Below are positions 23,754-36,769 of a stretch of DNA of 64,000 bases, in pieces. The stretch is taken from the NCBI GenBank assembly GCA_030562195.1, contig JAUJPP010000012.1:24123476-24187475 (forward strand), in the 5' to 3' direction. Position 1 is the stretch's first letter, and each line of letters begins with the position of its first letter. The notes under the pieces were generated by a model. It was not told the origin of the DNA and did not search any database. It worked only from the letters and a program-made list of their open reading frames with translations. This DNA is from Nipponacmea schrenckii (Eukaryota > Mollusca > Gastropoda > Lottiidae). The position numbers and the translations under genes were made by a program.

Positions 23754-24164
23754 TATTTAAAAAGTATTTGGTATCGGTAAAATTGTGATGGTGTCAAATA
23801 CGTTAAGATAGAATAGCTTTCATAAACCGCGTGCCATAAGAAAAATTCGAACCTACGCCATCTTTTAAGCTAAAAGACGACGGTTTGTAATGTATAGCTG
23901 AGGTTCATGCAGAGGCTATTCAAATTGAACAGACGAAATAAAGCCTATAGAAATGCCGAGAAATCCTGAAAGAAAGTCTGTGAATAGATCAAAAGAATTC
24001 AATTTATCTTTGGAAGACGTCTTTTACCATCTTTTTAAGTCTTAAATCAGCCTTCTCACGAAAGCCGTTTTTGTTTGTTTAAATCCATTTCAGATGTTAT
24101 AAAATTAATCTAATGTCTGCATGGTTATCAGTTATATAAATAAATAGAAGTCATTTAATAGCAG

Positions 24165-24265
24165 TTTTCTGATACCGCTGTTCTTGTAAAAATTTCTTTC
24201 ATTACACACTGCACGGCGTTGACAGTCTTCATTAGCCCAAAAGGTGCAGAAGAGAAGACCGTAAA
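24165..24265 (+). mobile_element. SINE 3' fragment continuous with tail satellite
   Basis: GATACCGCTGTTCTTG, TTACACACTGCACGGCGTTG and TCTTCATTAGCCC lead through GCAGAAGAGAAGACCG directly into the first unit of the satellite at about 24260. Confidence 0.65.
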
Positions 24266-24815
24266 ACCTCTCATTAGTTCAATAAGATACAGAACAGTAG
24301 GATATAAAACTCTATTTCATTTCATTAGTCCAATAAGATACAGAACAGTAGGATATAAAACTTCATTTCATTAGTCCAATAAGATACAGAACAGTAGGAT
24401 ATAAAACTCTATTTCATTTCATTAGTCCAATAAGATACAGAACAGTAGGATATAAAACTCTATTTCATTTCATTAGTCCAATAAGATATAGAACAGTAGG
24501 ATATAAAACTTCATTTCATTAGTCCAATAAGATGCAGAACAGTAGGCTATAAAACTCTATTTCATTTCATTAGTCCAATAAGATACAGAACAGTAGGATA
24601 TAAAACTCTATTTCATTTCATTAGTCCAATAAGATACAGAACAGTAGGATATAAAACTCTATTTCATTTCATTAGTCTTATAAGATGCAGAACAGTAGGA
24701 TATAAAACTCTATTTCATTTCATTAGTCCAATAAGATACAGAACAGTAGGATATAAAACTCTATTTCATTTCATTAGTCTAATAAGATACAGAACAGTAG
24801 GATATAAAACTTCTT
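24258..24815 (+). repeat. SINE-tail satellite, about 11 units
   Basis: AGTCCAATAAGATACAGAAC and AGTAGGATATAAAACTCT units follow directly on a SINE 3' fragment. Confidence 0.85.
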
Positions 24816-27800
24816 TATATCCGTAAGTTGTGGTTGTAAGTAACTTTATTAAGGAACATTATTATCTGATATTGGACCAGGAAGATATGGCCTCTCATGT
24901 GTTTAAATAGCTATTATTCTTCACATATCGACCCGACCTGGTGTATATTAACATGGACAGTAAATTTAATAAACCCGCTTGATGGATTATGATTGGATAG
25001 ACTGATGGGTTTATCCACGAAACGAAAATGGTAAAATCTTGCCTTTCTAAGTTAGCAAACGTTACGTATTAGGAATTGATTGTTTGTGAATTTAATACTC
25101 TTATCTTGCTTATAAATGAAGATCTAGGACGTCCACATCAAGTTACAGCCAAATTCCGTCAAACGTAAATGATAAAATTAATTTTACTAATTTAGTAAAT
25201 CCATGGAACATAAAAAGCGCTGATTGTTTGTGAATTGAATACCGGTACTCTATCTAATAAATAAAAATGTGGGAAGTTAACTGTCTAATTCTAAATATTG
25301 AAATCTATACTGCTGAATGAGGCAATCCACGAAACGTAAATGGCAATGCAACTATAATAACCCCGAAACGAATCCTCAAGATAACCGTAATTTCGTTGTA
25401 TTCCGTTAACAAAGTATTTCATAGTAATACAAAGAGGGTTGATTCCTTGTTCTTATAAACTAATATTAAGATGTTGTCCAGAATGGAGTGCTGTCTGTTG
25501 TTTAGAACAGTGAGAAAATAGAAAGGATAAATTACTGTTAAACGTGACAGTAGCTAATTTAGTGCCCTGTCTAGAACACGGTCAGTGAACCAGTTTAACA
25601 TTTGAATTATTAAACAGAACTGGAAGTCCGACAATTCTCCTAATTCTGTAACCATCGTTCGAGAATAGTGTAGAACAGCGGGACGTAAAACTCCATTTTC
25701 TACTACGGTCAAGAATTAGGCCACTGAATTATTAAACAGAACTTAAAATCTGTCCGACAGTTGTCCTCATTCTGTAACCATCGTTCGAAAATAGTATAGA
25801 ACACCGGGACGTAAAGCTCCACTGTCAAGAACTTGGCCACTGGAACTTGAAATTTAAAAAGCGTCTAGTCATTCTGATTTGACATTTAGTCAGGGCCCCG
25901 TCTGCTCACTAAAGATCCCGCGCGGGTCTCATTCAGAACTCCCCCCCCCCTAAAAAAAGAAAAATTACACACCCCATAACGTAGTCCGAACGACTCTCCC
26001 CCTTCAACCCCCCCCCCCTTCCGATATCTTGACAAGATTGGTGCTAAACGTTTACCAGATAGAAATCTATTTAAAAGTGTGATAACTAGCGGGCGAATCT
26101 AAAGTAATCATATCGTTTATTTCCACTGGAATGGCTTATCAATAATTTCTAACACTACAAATGGCATGGTATATTCTCCTACGTCTAGGATACCATCTTA
26201 AATTGACATAAGATTGGAATATCCGATTGAACGTATAGTGCAGATTTTTGTTTACGTGTTGTGGCTGCAGTCTTTATTCGGCTATGTTTGGTTTTGAATT
26301 AGTTAGAACGAATTCGTTAATGATTTGTTAGTCATCGCATAGTTGTCGCATTGACGAAATACAATTGACGTGTGTGGCTGCAGTCTATATTCGGCTATGT
26401 TTTCTAGAGTCTTGGCTTTGAATTCATTGACGTTAGAACGAATCCGCTAATAATTTGTTATAACGTCTCAATGATGAATAATGCGAATTTTGAAATGCCG
26501 TTTACGTCTTGTTGCTGCAGCATTTATCCGACTCTGGGACTTGGGCAGGAGGGGTTAATTGGTTCTATAAAAAAGTTTACTAATAATTTGTTCGTGCGTC
26601 CGATTGAACATTTTATTGAGCGAATTTTAATGAGCTTTGAAGTTAAAAGAAGTGTTTTCTTATCGCAAGCTTTGTCTTAACTTAGTTCATTTTTCAATTC
26701 CCTTACCCTCCTAACCCTTAAAAGATATCAGCCTCACCGCTTCAATGTGCCCTTTGCTGAGCTTCACGCCTGGACTCACTGTAAAGTACGTATTTTTCAA
26801 TTAGTAAATTGAGTTAACGAGTTTTTATTTAGATAGTGTTGTTTAACAATTTATGTTGCAATACAGTGCATTATTAGAGAGAATTGACAAATATTACCAG
26901 CTGATAAATATCTGTTATATCGGCGTATCGATCTTTGGTTATCTTTTATCTTTCAGCGTCAAGGGAGATGGCAAGGTAAATACAGTTCACTGATTTATCC
27001 ATTTCAGTTAATACTTTAAAATTATTCTTGGATTACTAGTATCTCAAAAAGGGAGAGTAACGAGGTTTTCTAAACTTGATATGTATATCGGGAACACTGA
27101 TTGCATCAATTTGCACAAGGAACAAGAGAGAAGATAACTAACAATTTGCCTGTATTCTATAGTTGATACAGCTTCTAATTATCTCAAACTGTTTCAACTC
27201 GAGTGGTCCATACACTCCGGGCGATTAGGTATCCGTGTATAATGCAAGTGATAATTACATCCCCTCTCCAGATTCATCACCAAGCTCCACACACCCCCCT
27301 CCCCTCATGATCGACCTTTACTCTTGCATTATGCACAAGCTATTTTACCCACGATCAACAACTAACATTCAAAGCCCTTATCCCCACACCCTCTCCTCCA
27401 CACCCCTCCGGCCAAAATATTTAAAAAATAAAAAATTGAAAATGTTATTTAAATAAACGCAGCATCCTTGAAATAAAGTTTTAGCTTTTAACGAAATAAG
27501 TAGATAGCGAACATGTACAAATAATAAAATACTTCACAAAAGAAAACCCGAGAAAACTGCAAATAGAACTAATTAAAAACCTTGAAATCTAATTGAAGAA
27601 AAAGCACTTAATCATTGTACCATCTCGTTTAAGATTTGAATGAAACCTGTTAATGGATGGATCCTTGAAACACGAGTTGAGTTGAGTTGAATTAATTCCA
27701 AGAATGATTTTTAATATTTAAATAAATCTCAAGGTTGTAACAAGCATGGGTAAACAGATGCGTTCGATTGGTGGATGATGCACTTCCCGGATTAATGGAA

Positions 27801-28409
27801 AACCAGGATGTTCAATAAAACAAGTTCGAACACAGCTCAGTGTGTCGGTAACATAGTAGGCGTAGACAGAATTGAAAATGATGGTGAAGGAAGGAAAGTC
27901 TTGATAGAGTCATAGACTGCATCTTATTATTCTATAATAGTTGGTTTTCTAAACTAGTCAACGAGTGCATTTAGTCATTTCGCATCACCTTACCTGGAAC
28001 CCACCGCCAATTAATCTTACACAATTTAAAAGTTGAAATAATTTAAGAAAAAATTTGAAAAATGTATTTGTTTATGGATTATAACGGGAATAGATGATTC
28101 CGAAAACGTTGGTGCAAAGCACTATGAACCGTAGTTTATGTGCGCTTAAGAAATACGGATGTATAATGTAATTATTCCAGTCTTGGAAACCTCGAAGTTC
28201 TATCGCCATGTCTCTAGAGTAAAGTTATAATCGACATTTATGACCCCTTGCCATCCGGTCAATATCAGAGAAATTACGGCCAATTTATATTCTAAAAGCT
28301 TTCCTGATCATTACTACAAACAATTAGCCGTACAATAATACATACACAATATTAGCTGTTTAAATTGTTTTATGGCGGAGCTGTGAATCTTTGTAGAGGG
28401 CTGTAATTG
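24816..28409. other. No gene seen
   Basis: Unique sequence with C-rich tracts near 25.95-26.02 kb. A tiny AG/GT-bounded segment at 26957-26975 (plus strand) is noted only as a weak microexon possibility. Confidence 0.4.
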
Positions 28410-28845
28410 AGCTTTATCAGTTAGTAAAGTAAATATTTAGACGACTATACAGATAGCTGAAATTGAGCTCTATCAGCTGGTAACGTAAATATTGAGATGC
28501 TGTACATATAGCTGAAATTAAGCTCTATCAGCTGGTAAAGTAAATATTTAGATGACTATACAGATAGCTGAAATTGAGCTCTATCAGCTGGTAAAGTAAA
28601 TATTGAGACAACTATACAGATAGCTGAAAATGAGCTCTATCAGCTGGTAACGTAAATATTGAGATGCTGTACAGATAGCTGAAATTGAGCTCTATCAGCT
28701 GGTAAAGTAAATATTGAGACAACTATACAGAAAGCTGAAATTGAGCTCTATCAGCCTAATAGTAAATATTTAGATATCTAATACACAGAGACCTGAAGCA
28801 GTTTCACAGTGAAACTACGTGAAATTAAGCTCTATCAGCTGTCTA
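28410..28845 (-). repeat. 56-bp satellite, reverse orientation, about 7 units
   Basis: GAGCTCTATCAGCTGGTAAA and TATACAGATAGCTGAAATT are the reverse complement of the 22-kb unit. Confidence 0.8.
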
Positions 28846-29989
28846 AACGAAAATTTGTCCAAGCGTACGTTGTGAAAGATAAAGTTTCATATGAACGTTT
28901 GAATACCTTTTGTACATTAATCGCCTGTAACGGCCAATAACTCGCTCCAGTTTAACCGATCTTGACTATAGTGTTTAATAGTTATTGAAGCTGTGATTCT
29001 AGTTTATAGATCTATAAAGACGAGACGGGAATATTCTAAGTTGATAATCGCTTAATAGTTTGAATAACGTGTCGTAAATTATCGAGTGCATGTCAATGTA
29101 TAATGGAATATACAGTTTATAAGACATAGAAATAGGCGTATGCAATAAATGTTAGAAATAGTACATCCTTATAGCTTGTGCTTCCTGAATGGAATATACC
29201 ATGACGATTATCGGAGCCGTTATATAAAATACCTTAGGTTTGAAATACGAGAGAGGTGGGGGGGGGGGAGAGATGTCGTCCGAATCTTACATTATAAAGA
29301 TACGTAGCCTATCTGATGTCGAATGTCGGCAATTTAACAAAAACGTAGTAAACTCTGAATTTTTAGATTGCCATGTAAGAACAAAACTGTAGACTTTTAG
29401 ATTTCCAATCGTTTCAATCTTGTTGGTAGATCGTGGTCGACATTTTATTATACTCCTTTTCTCCTGTTCCCCCATGTCTCCACGCACTTCTATCTCTTTA
29501 ATAGGTCGACAAAGTCACTGTACATATTTATATACGTGTAGTACGATGGTTTCCCTACAGGTTTCTTAAGTTGCCGATATACGAGATACGATGGCCGGTC
29601 CGATTTCCGGTGCTGGATTATCGACACAGTAGAAACTATTAGAAGAAGAATAGTGTTCGCATCATGTCCGGATCCGTCCTCTTTGTATCTTACTACTATT
29701 TCTAATTTCTACTGCATCTGTAATCCCAGACCGGACCGGGCATTCATTTGGAAAGTATATCGTCTATTCCGATCTTATATTTGTCCGTTTTTCAATCCTT
29801 GACTCATCTCATAATTTCAAACTAAAACGAATTTCGTCTTTCTTAATAATAGTGTGAAATTACTAAAGTGTATTTTGCTAGTGGCATTTTATGTTTGATT
29901 TTCGTTAGAACTAGGTTTTGGATTAAAAGTTATATTTAAGATACGATTTAAACGAAGAAGAGAGCTGATATAACAAAAGGCACGGAGCA
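28846..29989. other. No gene seen
   Basis: Unique intronic sequence before the 66-bp satellite. Confidence 0.45.
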
Positions 29990-31605
29990 ATATATATTAT
30001 GGCATAACTCACTTCTTTAATAAAAAAAGTACTGGTACATATAACAAGAAACACAAGGGAATATATTATGGTATAACTCACTTCTTTAATAACAAAGTAC
30101 TGGTAAATATAACAAGAAACACGAGGGAATATATTATGGTATAACTCACTTCTTTAATAACAAAGTACTAGTAAATATAACAAGATACACAAGGTAATAT
30201 ATTATGGTATAACTTACTTCTTTAATAACAAAGTACCAGTAAATATAACAAGATACACAAGGGAATATATTATGGTATAACACACTTCTTTAATAACAAA
30301 GTACTGGTAAATATAACAAGATACACAAGGGAATATATTATGGTATAACACACTTCTTTAATAACAAAGTACTGTAAATATAACAAGAACACAAGGGAAT
30401 ATATTATGGTATAACACACTTCTTTAATAACAAAGTACTGGAAACATATAACAAGAAACACGAGGGAATATATTATGGTATAACTCACTTCTTTAATAAA
30501 AAAGGTACTAGTACATATAACAAGAAACACAAGGGAATATATTATGGTATAACACACTTCTTTAATAACAAAGTACTGGTACATATAACAAGGAACACAA
30601 GGGAATATATTATGGTATAACACACTTCTTTAATAACAAAGTACTGGTACATATAACAAGAAACACAAGGGAATATATTATGGTATAACTCACTTCTTTA
30701 ATAACAAAGTACTGGTACATATAACAAGATACACAAGGGAATATATTATGGTATAACTTACTTCTTTAATAACAAAGTACTGGTACATATAACAAGAACA
30801 CAGAGGGAATATATTATGGTATAACTCACTTCTTTAATAACAAAGTACTGGTACATATAACAAGAACACAAGGGAATATATTATGGTATAACTCACTTCT
30901 TTAATAACAAAGTACTGGTACATATAACAAGGAACACAAGGGAATATATTATGGTATAACACACTTCTTTAATAACAAAGTACTGGTACATATAACAAGA
31001 AACACAAGGGAATATATTATGGTATAACACACTTCTTTAATAACAAAGTACTGGTACATATAACAAGAAACACAAGGGAATATATTATGGTATAACACAC
31101 TTCTTTAATAACAAAGTACTGGTAAATATAACAAGAAACATAAGGGAATATATTATGGTATAACTTACTTCTTTAATAACAAAGTACTGGTAAATATAAC
31201 AAGAAACATGAGGGAATATATTATGGTATAACACACTTCTTTAATAACAAAGTACTAGTAAATATAACAAGAAACATAAGGGAATATATTATGGTATAAC
31301 ACACTTCTTTAATAACAAAGTACTGGTAAATATAACAAGATACACAAGGGAATATATTATGGTATAACTCACTTCTTTTATAACAAAGTACATTCCGTTT
31401 TTATATATATTTAAATATAAACAGAAAGCCAATATTATAGTATAACTCACTTCTTTAATAACAAAGTACAGTACATATAACAAGAAACACAGGGGAATAT
31501 ATTATGGTATAACTCACTTCTTTAATAACAAAGTAGATTCCGTTTTATATATATTAAATATAAACAGAAAGCCAATATTATGGTATAACTCACTTCTTTA
31601 ATTAC
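29990..31605. repeat. 66-67-bp satellite, about 24 units
   Basis: TATATTATGGTATAACTCAC, TTCTTTAATAACAAAGTACT and GGTACATATAACAAGAAACA. The last three units carry a TTCCGTTTTTATATAT insert. Frames spanning it are artefacts. Confidence 0.9.
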
Positions 31606-32119
31606 AACGCACATAAGATTTAAACAGAAATTACATGTATCGTCATCAGTTGATTATATTGGACTTAGATTTTAGTCGAGATTTTAGTCAATGATTAGAA
31701 CTTGGGTTTCTGATTTTATTATTTTATTTCACTTAGATTTGGTTAACGGTTAAGACTCGATACTTTATTGGACAATGTCTTTGTTGAATGATTTGATTTA
31801 ACCATCTTGATTGACTTTTATTTTGGTTAATGGTTAATGGTTTAGAAGTGGTGTAATTTATTCTATTTTAATTCGCATACAATGTTAGTAGCTACCTCAA
31901 TCTCTTTGTAAATCGTTTTTGGCCAGACTGACTTTAAAAACCCATCCATGACTAGGAATGGCGTTATTCTATAAATGTCTAAAACTACATTCGACACATA
32001 TCGATTTAAACTGTTTTTTTCTTTACACCAAATAACAATAAATCCTGGAAAACCTGGAAAATTTAGTCGCTGTTAAATCTCGGTTTTCTATTCTTGTATA
32101 TATATTCTTGTTCTTCTCG

Positions 32120-32395
32120 GTTTTAACTAGAGATAGAAGTGGTCGTGGGTGGTAGGGTTTGGGGATTGAATGAGGAGGGAGAGACAGACGTCGGGGCATT
32201 ATACTTAATCGAGACGTTTTAGATAAGGTTTTGGGAAAGGGATGAGAGGGAGAGAGACATTGGGGCATTATTCTTGCTGGATACGTTTCAGATAAGGTTT
32301 TGGGAAAGGGGTGGGAGGGAGAGAGACGTTGAGGCATTATATTTTATCGATACGTCTCTGACAAGCTTTTGGGCGGGAGGGTGCTATGGTCTGGG
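32120..32395. repeat. 69-bp tandem repeat, about 3.5 copies
   Basis: GGGGCATTAT anchors at 32193, 32262 and (GAGGCATTAT) 32331, with GATAAGGTTTTGGGAAAGGG and GAGGGAGAGAGAC between. Confidence 0.75.
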
Positions 32396-32928
32396 TAAGT
32401 AATGGTGTTTCGGAGCTATAGTCTTCTAAATGCCACATCTTAGTGTCTTGGTTTGACGCAGAAGCAGCTTTTAAAAGGATGTTTCGCTTCAAATGTGTAA
32501 GACGTTTGGAAGTAGATATAATTTCCTTGATACTTTTAAGAAAAACTTGCCGCTGAGTAATATGGTATTTTACGACGTATTAAAGCAATAGGAAATACCT
32601 ACCGAAACCAGCTTTCAGGGAGGAAGTGAAATTACAAATTTTAACGAATGATGGACATAACCTCAAAACGCATTATATTCAAAAGCATTCGGACCTATTC
32701 GGTCATACGGTTTACAAATATTTCTTCCAATAACCCGAAGATGATGGGGCGAGCTATAAACGGACTTATTAGGTCATTTAGAAAAGTTTTTTCAAAACTT
32801 TACTAACATCCCGCAGATTGTGGGAAGCCTTATAGAACAACTAATTACTTATACAAACAAGACGCATTACAAACTTTACGGATCTTCAGCCTTGATGTAA
32901 ACAATAACGATATCTTAAAACTTCTTAC

Positions 32929-33577
32929 CTTTTTCAGAAGGTTCAATCTTCCTCAGAACTTTCAAAGCATCCTCATGCGACACTGGACTTTTCACCGCCA
33001 CGTTTTTCTTCATGTTAAAGTCGTTCAGGTTCAGTTGGATATACAACTCCGTGTTCAGATCCAACCAAAACGCATCGTCCGTCGTAATAGAAACAACACC
33101 TTGCCATTTATACGTATCCAAGAGCTGACCCAAGACCAGGGAGTATTGGTAAAAACTATTCGCTGTGGAAAATGCATAGTCGGTGACTCGCGTCCAGATA
33201 AACGAATTGGCAGCGAAGTACGGTTTGCGATAGATGTCCGAAAAAGTTGCAAAAGAGTTATGGAACTTGTATGACGTTACGCCTACGACCACGTCCACGT
33301 CTTCCTTGAAGACTTTGTCAATGTTAGCCAACGCGACCAATTCGTCGCAGAAGGGGAAAACTGTAAAGGAAAACTCTACGGATTCCGCAATGAATCGTTG
33401 GTTTAAAACGTCTAACGCATCCTGTACAGTGACGTTAACGCTATCTGAAAAGTTGTTCGTACATGGTTCCGCTAAGAAAATCCCGATACGGTATTGCTCA
33501 CAGTCACAAGGGAAGACATAAAACTCCGAGATCAATCCAACAATGAGTATCCATTTCCAAAGCTGGATGCTTGGCAT
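32929..33577 (-). CDS. Receptor guanylate cyclase-like protein, exon 1 (signal peptide and N-terminal half of ANF-receptor domain)
   Basis: The open frame starts at ATG 33577 and runs to a consensus donor (AAAAAG|GTAAGAAG, exon end 32929), giving 216 codons plus one base (phase 1). I chose this ATG over the in-frame one at 33664 because a hydrophobic signal peptide follows directly (MPSIQLWKWILIVGLISEFY, then CDCEQ). The rest reads like the first lobe of an ANF-receptor/type I periplasmic-binding fold: YRIGIFLAEPC near residue 30, then DVVVGVTSYK, RKPYFAANSF, and a Trp-Gln-Gly-Val-Val strand. NFS and NVT are N-glycosylation sequons. In receptor guanylate cyclases this ectodomain senses peptides or other ligands outside the cell and drives an intracellular cyclase making cGMP. 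Only ectodomain is visible, so 'cyclase' is inferred; another ANF-domain receptor is possible. The phase-1 end fits the exon at 4743-3946, which would be exon 2. Confidence 0.7.
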
Positions 33578-34889
33578 GGAATCAAGATCTCTCATCTCCT
33601 TCGTCACGACATCCGGGAGGGACACTAAGTTGAGGTGTCCGAATATAAACACAGGCTGGAACACTGTTTCACCTTGTTGTTCAATATTTGCTACACAGGT
33701 GTCTTGGATATATATTTGTTGTTCAATATTTTAGTCAAATCCAATTATCTACACAGGTTTTCCAAGATATTTAGTACAAAGGCATCCGAAGAATGTTCAG
33801 TGCAATCACAATATTTGATGTCAAATTTTAAAAATGTCCAAAATTAGTCACTTCAACATCAAATGATGCACAGATTGTTATCGATATTACCATTAAGGTC
33901 GCATCTGTCCATTAGTGCATTTTTCTGTGTCCAAAATAAACTTTTTATCAAGATTTTCGTCGATTAATCTCGTTATGACAAATCTGCTGTCATGTGCAGT
34001 TCCTGGCTCAAATGTACATTATTTAGATTTGTGATAAATATTTCTGCGCTTTTCTATAATTTTAGGTCCTTGGAACTCTATATTCCAAATGTTAGCGTAG
34101 AATTGTTTTCTTAAAGTTATGACGAATTCTTCGTTTCTGTTAGATCGGTACCGTATCCTTTAAAAGAACTTTGAAAAACATACACAGATTGGACTAAAAC
34201 GAATTTTCTGATATGATAACATTTAAAACAAATCTGCTAAAATATTGAGAACTGGAACCACCAATGCTATGTACAAAACCAAAAGTTTCTGATGATGTTT
34301 TTCACCAAAAACTACAAAAAACACACTGGTGAAAAAATCACGTCGTGGAATCCGAACTATTTTCCAAATTCATCGTGTGGTTGTTCCAATATCCACGAGA
34401 TCATCCGATATAGTGCCATTTCGAATCAGATGAAGTACACTCTCTATGTTAGATTTCTGTTCGTAGCATCCTTTCATCCCTACCGCTGTCCAGGCAATCC
34501 ATCGATCGCCTCGTCAACCAATCATCGTCATTGTTATTTTACAATATACTTCATATCGATCCAATCAAATCTCTTGTAACAACTCGGTACCAGATAGTCA
34601 TGTCGTCTGCTTAATGGCTTTAAAATTCCGTCGTCTGCTTTCGTAAAGGGAAAGAATATATTTAACCTGCTTTATCCCCTGTCAGAGATACCGGTGGGGG
34701 TGCCTGACCAGGAATGAAATTCCGTACAAGCAAAAATATTCCGTTAACTAACAATCTCCACCTAAACACGTCTTAATTATCAGATGCAGATGATTAGAAC
34801 GTAAAACTCCATTTTATTTCATTTCATTTCGTCTCAAACCACAGAGATCAACAAGTATGACAAAATCAGATTAATAGTTCTATAGTATC
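33578..34889. other. Upstream region of the receptor gene; no promoter motif identified
   Basis: It would hold the 5' UTR and promoter of the minus-strand receptor gene. TTGTTGTTCAATATTT occurs twice near 33678 and 33717. No TATA box is convincing. Confidence 0.35.
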
Positions 34890-35320
34890 ATCAGGTGTTT
34901 AAAAAAATAACATGGCGCCTAGAGGTTTGAATGGGAAAACTGTGTATTTTAAAACTTAAAAAGCCAAGGACAGTTGGAAATCGAAACAGGTCGACTAATG
35001 CATGCGCATTTTGAATGTTGTCATGGATGTGATCCTTTTTTCTCAAACATTTCCAATTCCTTGTCGCCGAGCTCAATATTTCCATCTTTGATTTTGTATT
35101 TCTTCTTCATGTCTATCAATATGTTAATGTTATGTCTCAACTTTGTGACGTCATTTCACCTGAACATGCACACGCATTTTTAAAGTTGTTACAAATATGA
35201 CGCATTTTGCTCAAACATTTCCAATTTCTTGTCGCTGAACATTCCCGTCGTTGAATCTTGTGTTTCCTCTTCATCAAGTCAATCAATATGTTAACGTGTT
35301 AGAAACTGAATGACAACTGA
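34890..35320 (-). pseudogene. Two tandem coding-like fragments with an N-I-L-I-D motif
   Basis: Two related stretches of about 160 bp lie head to tail. On the minus strand, the left one reads INILIDMKKKYKIKDG then IELGDKELEMFEKKG. The right one reads VNILIDLMKRKHKIQ and continues in a shifted frame with SATRNWKCL, which also occurs in a shifted frame of the left copy. Shared protein motifs across different frames suggest a coding ancestor broken by small indels. The family is not recognised. A third relative may be at 1-260. Confidence 0.25.
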
Positions 35321-35564
35321 GTGAATCCGGTCCCAAGGGGTCAGGAATTTCGTCAGAATTACCACCAATTATTTTAATGACTCCCACCTGATTTTCCATG
35401 TTAGCAAATACTTCGGAATAATCTGTGAACTTTAACAGTTAGAGAGAGATAGACTAGGGTTGAAAATCAACACACTCCACACTCACAGAAACGCTGGTGG
35501 TGGCTTGGGGAGGCTTTGAATTCGGCTTATTGTCCAATCAAACTCGCTTCTTACTAATAGAATA

Positions 35565-35780
35565 AATAAAATGAAAGGGAGTTTTACGTCCTTCTCTTCT
35601 GTACCTAATAGACTAATAACGACAATGAAATGAATGGAGAGTCTACGTCCCACTATTCTGAACCTTATGGGCTAATGAAGACGGCAACGCCATGCAGTGT
35701 GCAATGAAATCACTTCACACCACAAGGCGTTGTCTGTCTTCATTAGCCCGTTAGGTGCAGAAAGTTAGGAAGTCGTTTAA
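35565..35780. mobile_element. SINE tail fragments in both orientations
   Basis: Reverse fragments (GGGAGTTTTACGTCC, then GGCTAATGAAGACGG to CATGCAGTGTGCAATG) run up to about 35710. A forward TCTTCATTAGCCCG tail follows to about 35780. Inverted SINE tails meet here. Confidence 0.5.
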
Positions 35781-35980
35781 TTTTTGCAGATATTCGAGTC
35801 TCCCATTTAAAGACGTCGAATTGAAATACGGGAGAGCATTTGTTAAGATAAAATAATAATTCCGGGGGAGGGGCACAACCTATGTAAGTCCATGAACACT
35901 TTGTTGACCCACCCATCGTATCTCGTCTTATTGTAACTTTGTTGTATCGAAATATTAAAACCATATCTTTATTTTTTCAG

Positions 35981-36004
35981 GAACGAGAACTCTTAAGAAG
36001 ATTG
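35981..36004 (+). other. Candidate 24-bp microexon
   Basis: A strong acceptor (CTTTATTTTTTCAG|) and donor (|GTAAGT) enclose 24 bp that read ERELLRRL in one frame with no stop. No partner exons are identified, so a chance splice pair is possible. Confidence 0.25.
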
Positions 36005-36769
36005 GTAAGTAAAACTTCCATTTTATGCATTTTTCATACACGCACGCACATGTAGAACACAGCGAGAACACAGTGTTTAATTTAACCCTAGTGGCTATTT
36101 TATTAAAAATCTTACAATAATAGAATTCCGGACACGTACTTTGTGTATTCGCTGGCTCTACTATATCTATAATACCGCAACATAGCCCGTACTGGACACC
36201 GTGTTTCGTGTATTCGTGGTTTAAACCATCATTCGACCATGCGTCAATCATAAGAAAACGTCCGTCGGGTTTATGCATCCACATATCCGTCAATCTGAGA
36301 GCTATAGTGCGTCCATTACTCGCCAGTCCAGTCTTCGTCCGTTTTGAAGCGAAACGAAGTATTACGTTTGCCCGCAACCCAATGATGTGGTTGTTTTAAA
36401 AGAAACGCCCGTCTTGCAACCCATTAAAAGACCTATCTTTCAACCCTTAGAATCGTGGTTTTCTCAAAAATGGGTTAATTACGTTCCGTTTGAGTGTTTA
36501 TCGACGCCATATTGATTTATCGACGCCATCTTGAATTCGGACATCGATATGTACTGGAGTATATAATTGTGCCAATTATTGGTTGAGAAATGGTAAGTAT
36601 AGGTGTTGTAATAATGGGCAAAATACGCCTCTTAAGAGACCAGAGCTTCGATTTTCAATATTGTTGTATACTTAAACAATTCACTGTTCTACTTTTATAG
36701 GCCTGTTTGACAAACACTCTAGTTTGTTATTTGAGTTTGTCATCTCGACATTCTCGTAATCATGTCAAC

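Noticed and set aside
30270..31483. 117- and 64-codon minus frames
   Set aside because: Run through the 66-bp satellite; the peptide repeats simply mirror the array.
32975..33521. Plus-strand and alternative minus frames over receptor exon 1
   Set aside because: Shadows of the ANF-receptor coding frame; no splice context.
35955..36377. 140-codon minus-strand frame with several cysteines
   Set aside because: No splice sites, signal peptide or recognisable pattern, and weak overall composition; kept only as a possibility if transcripts appear.
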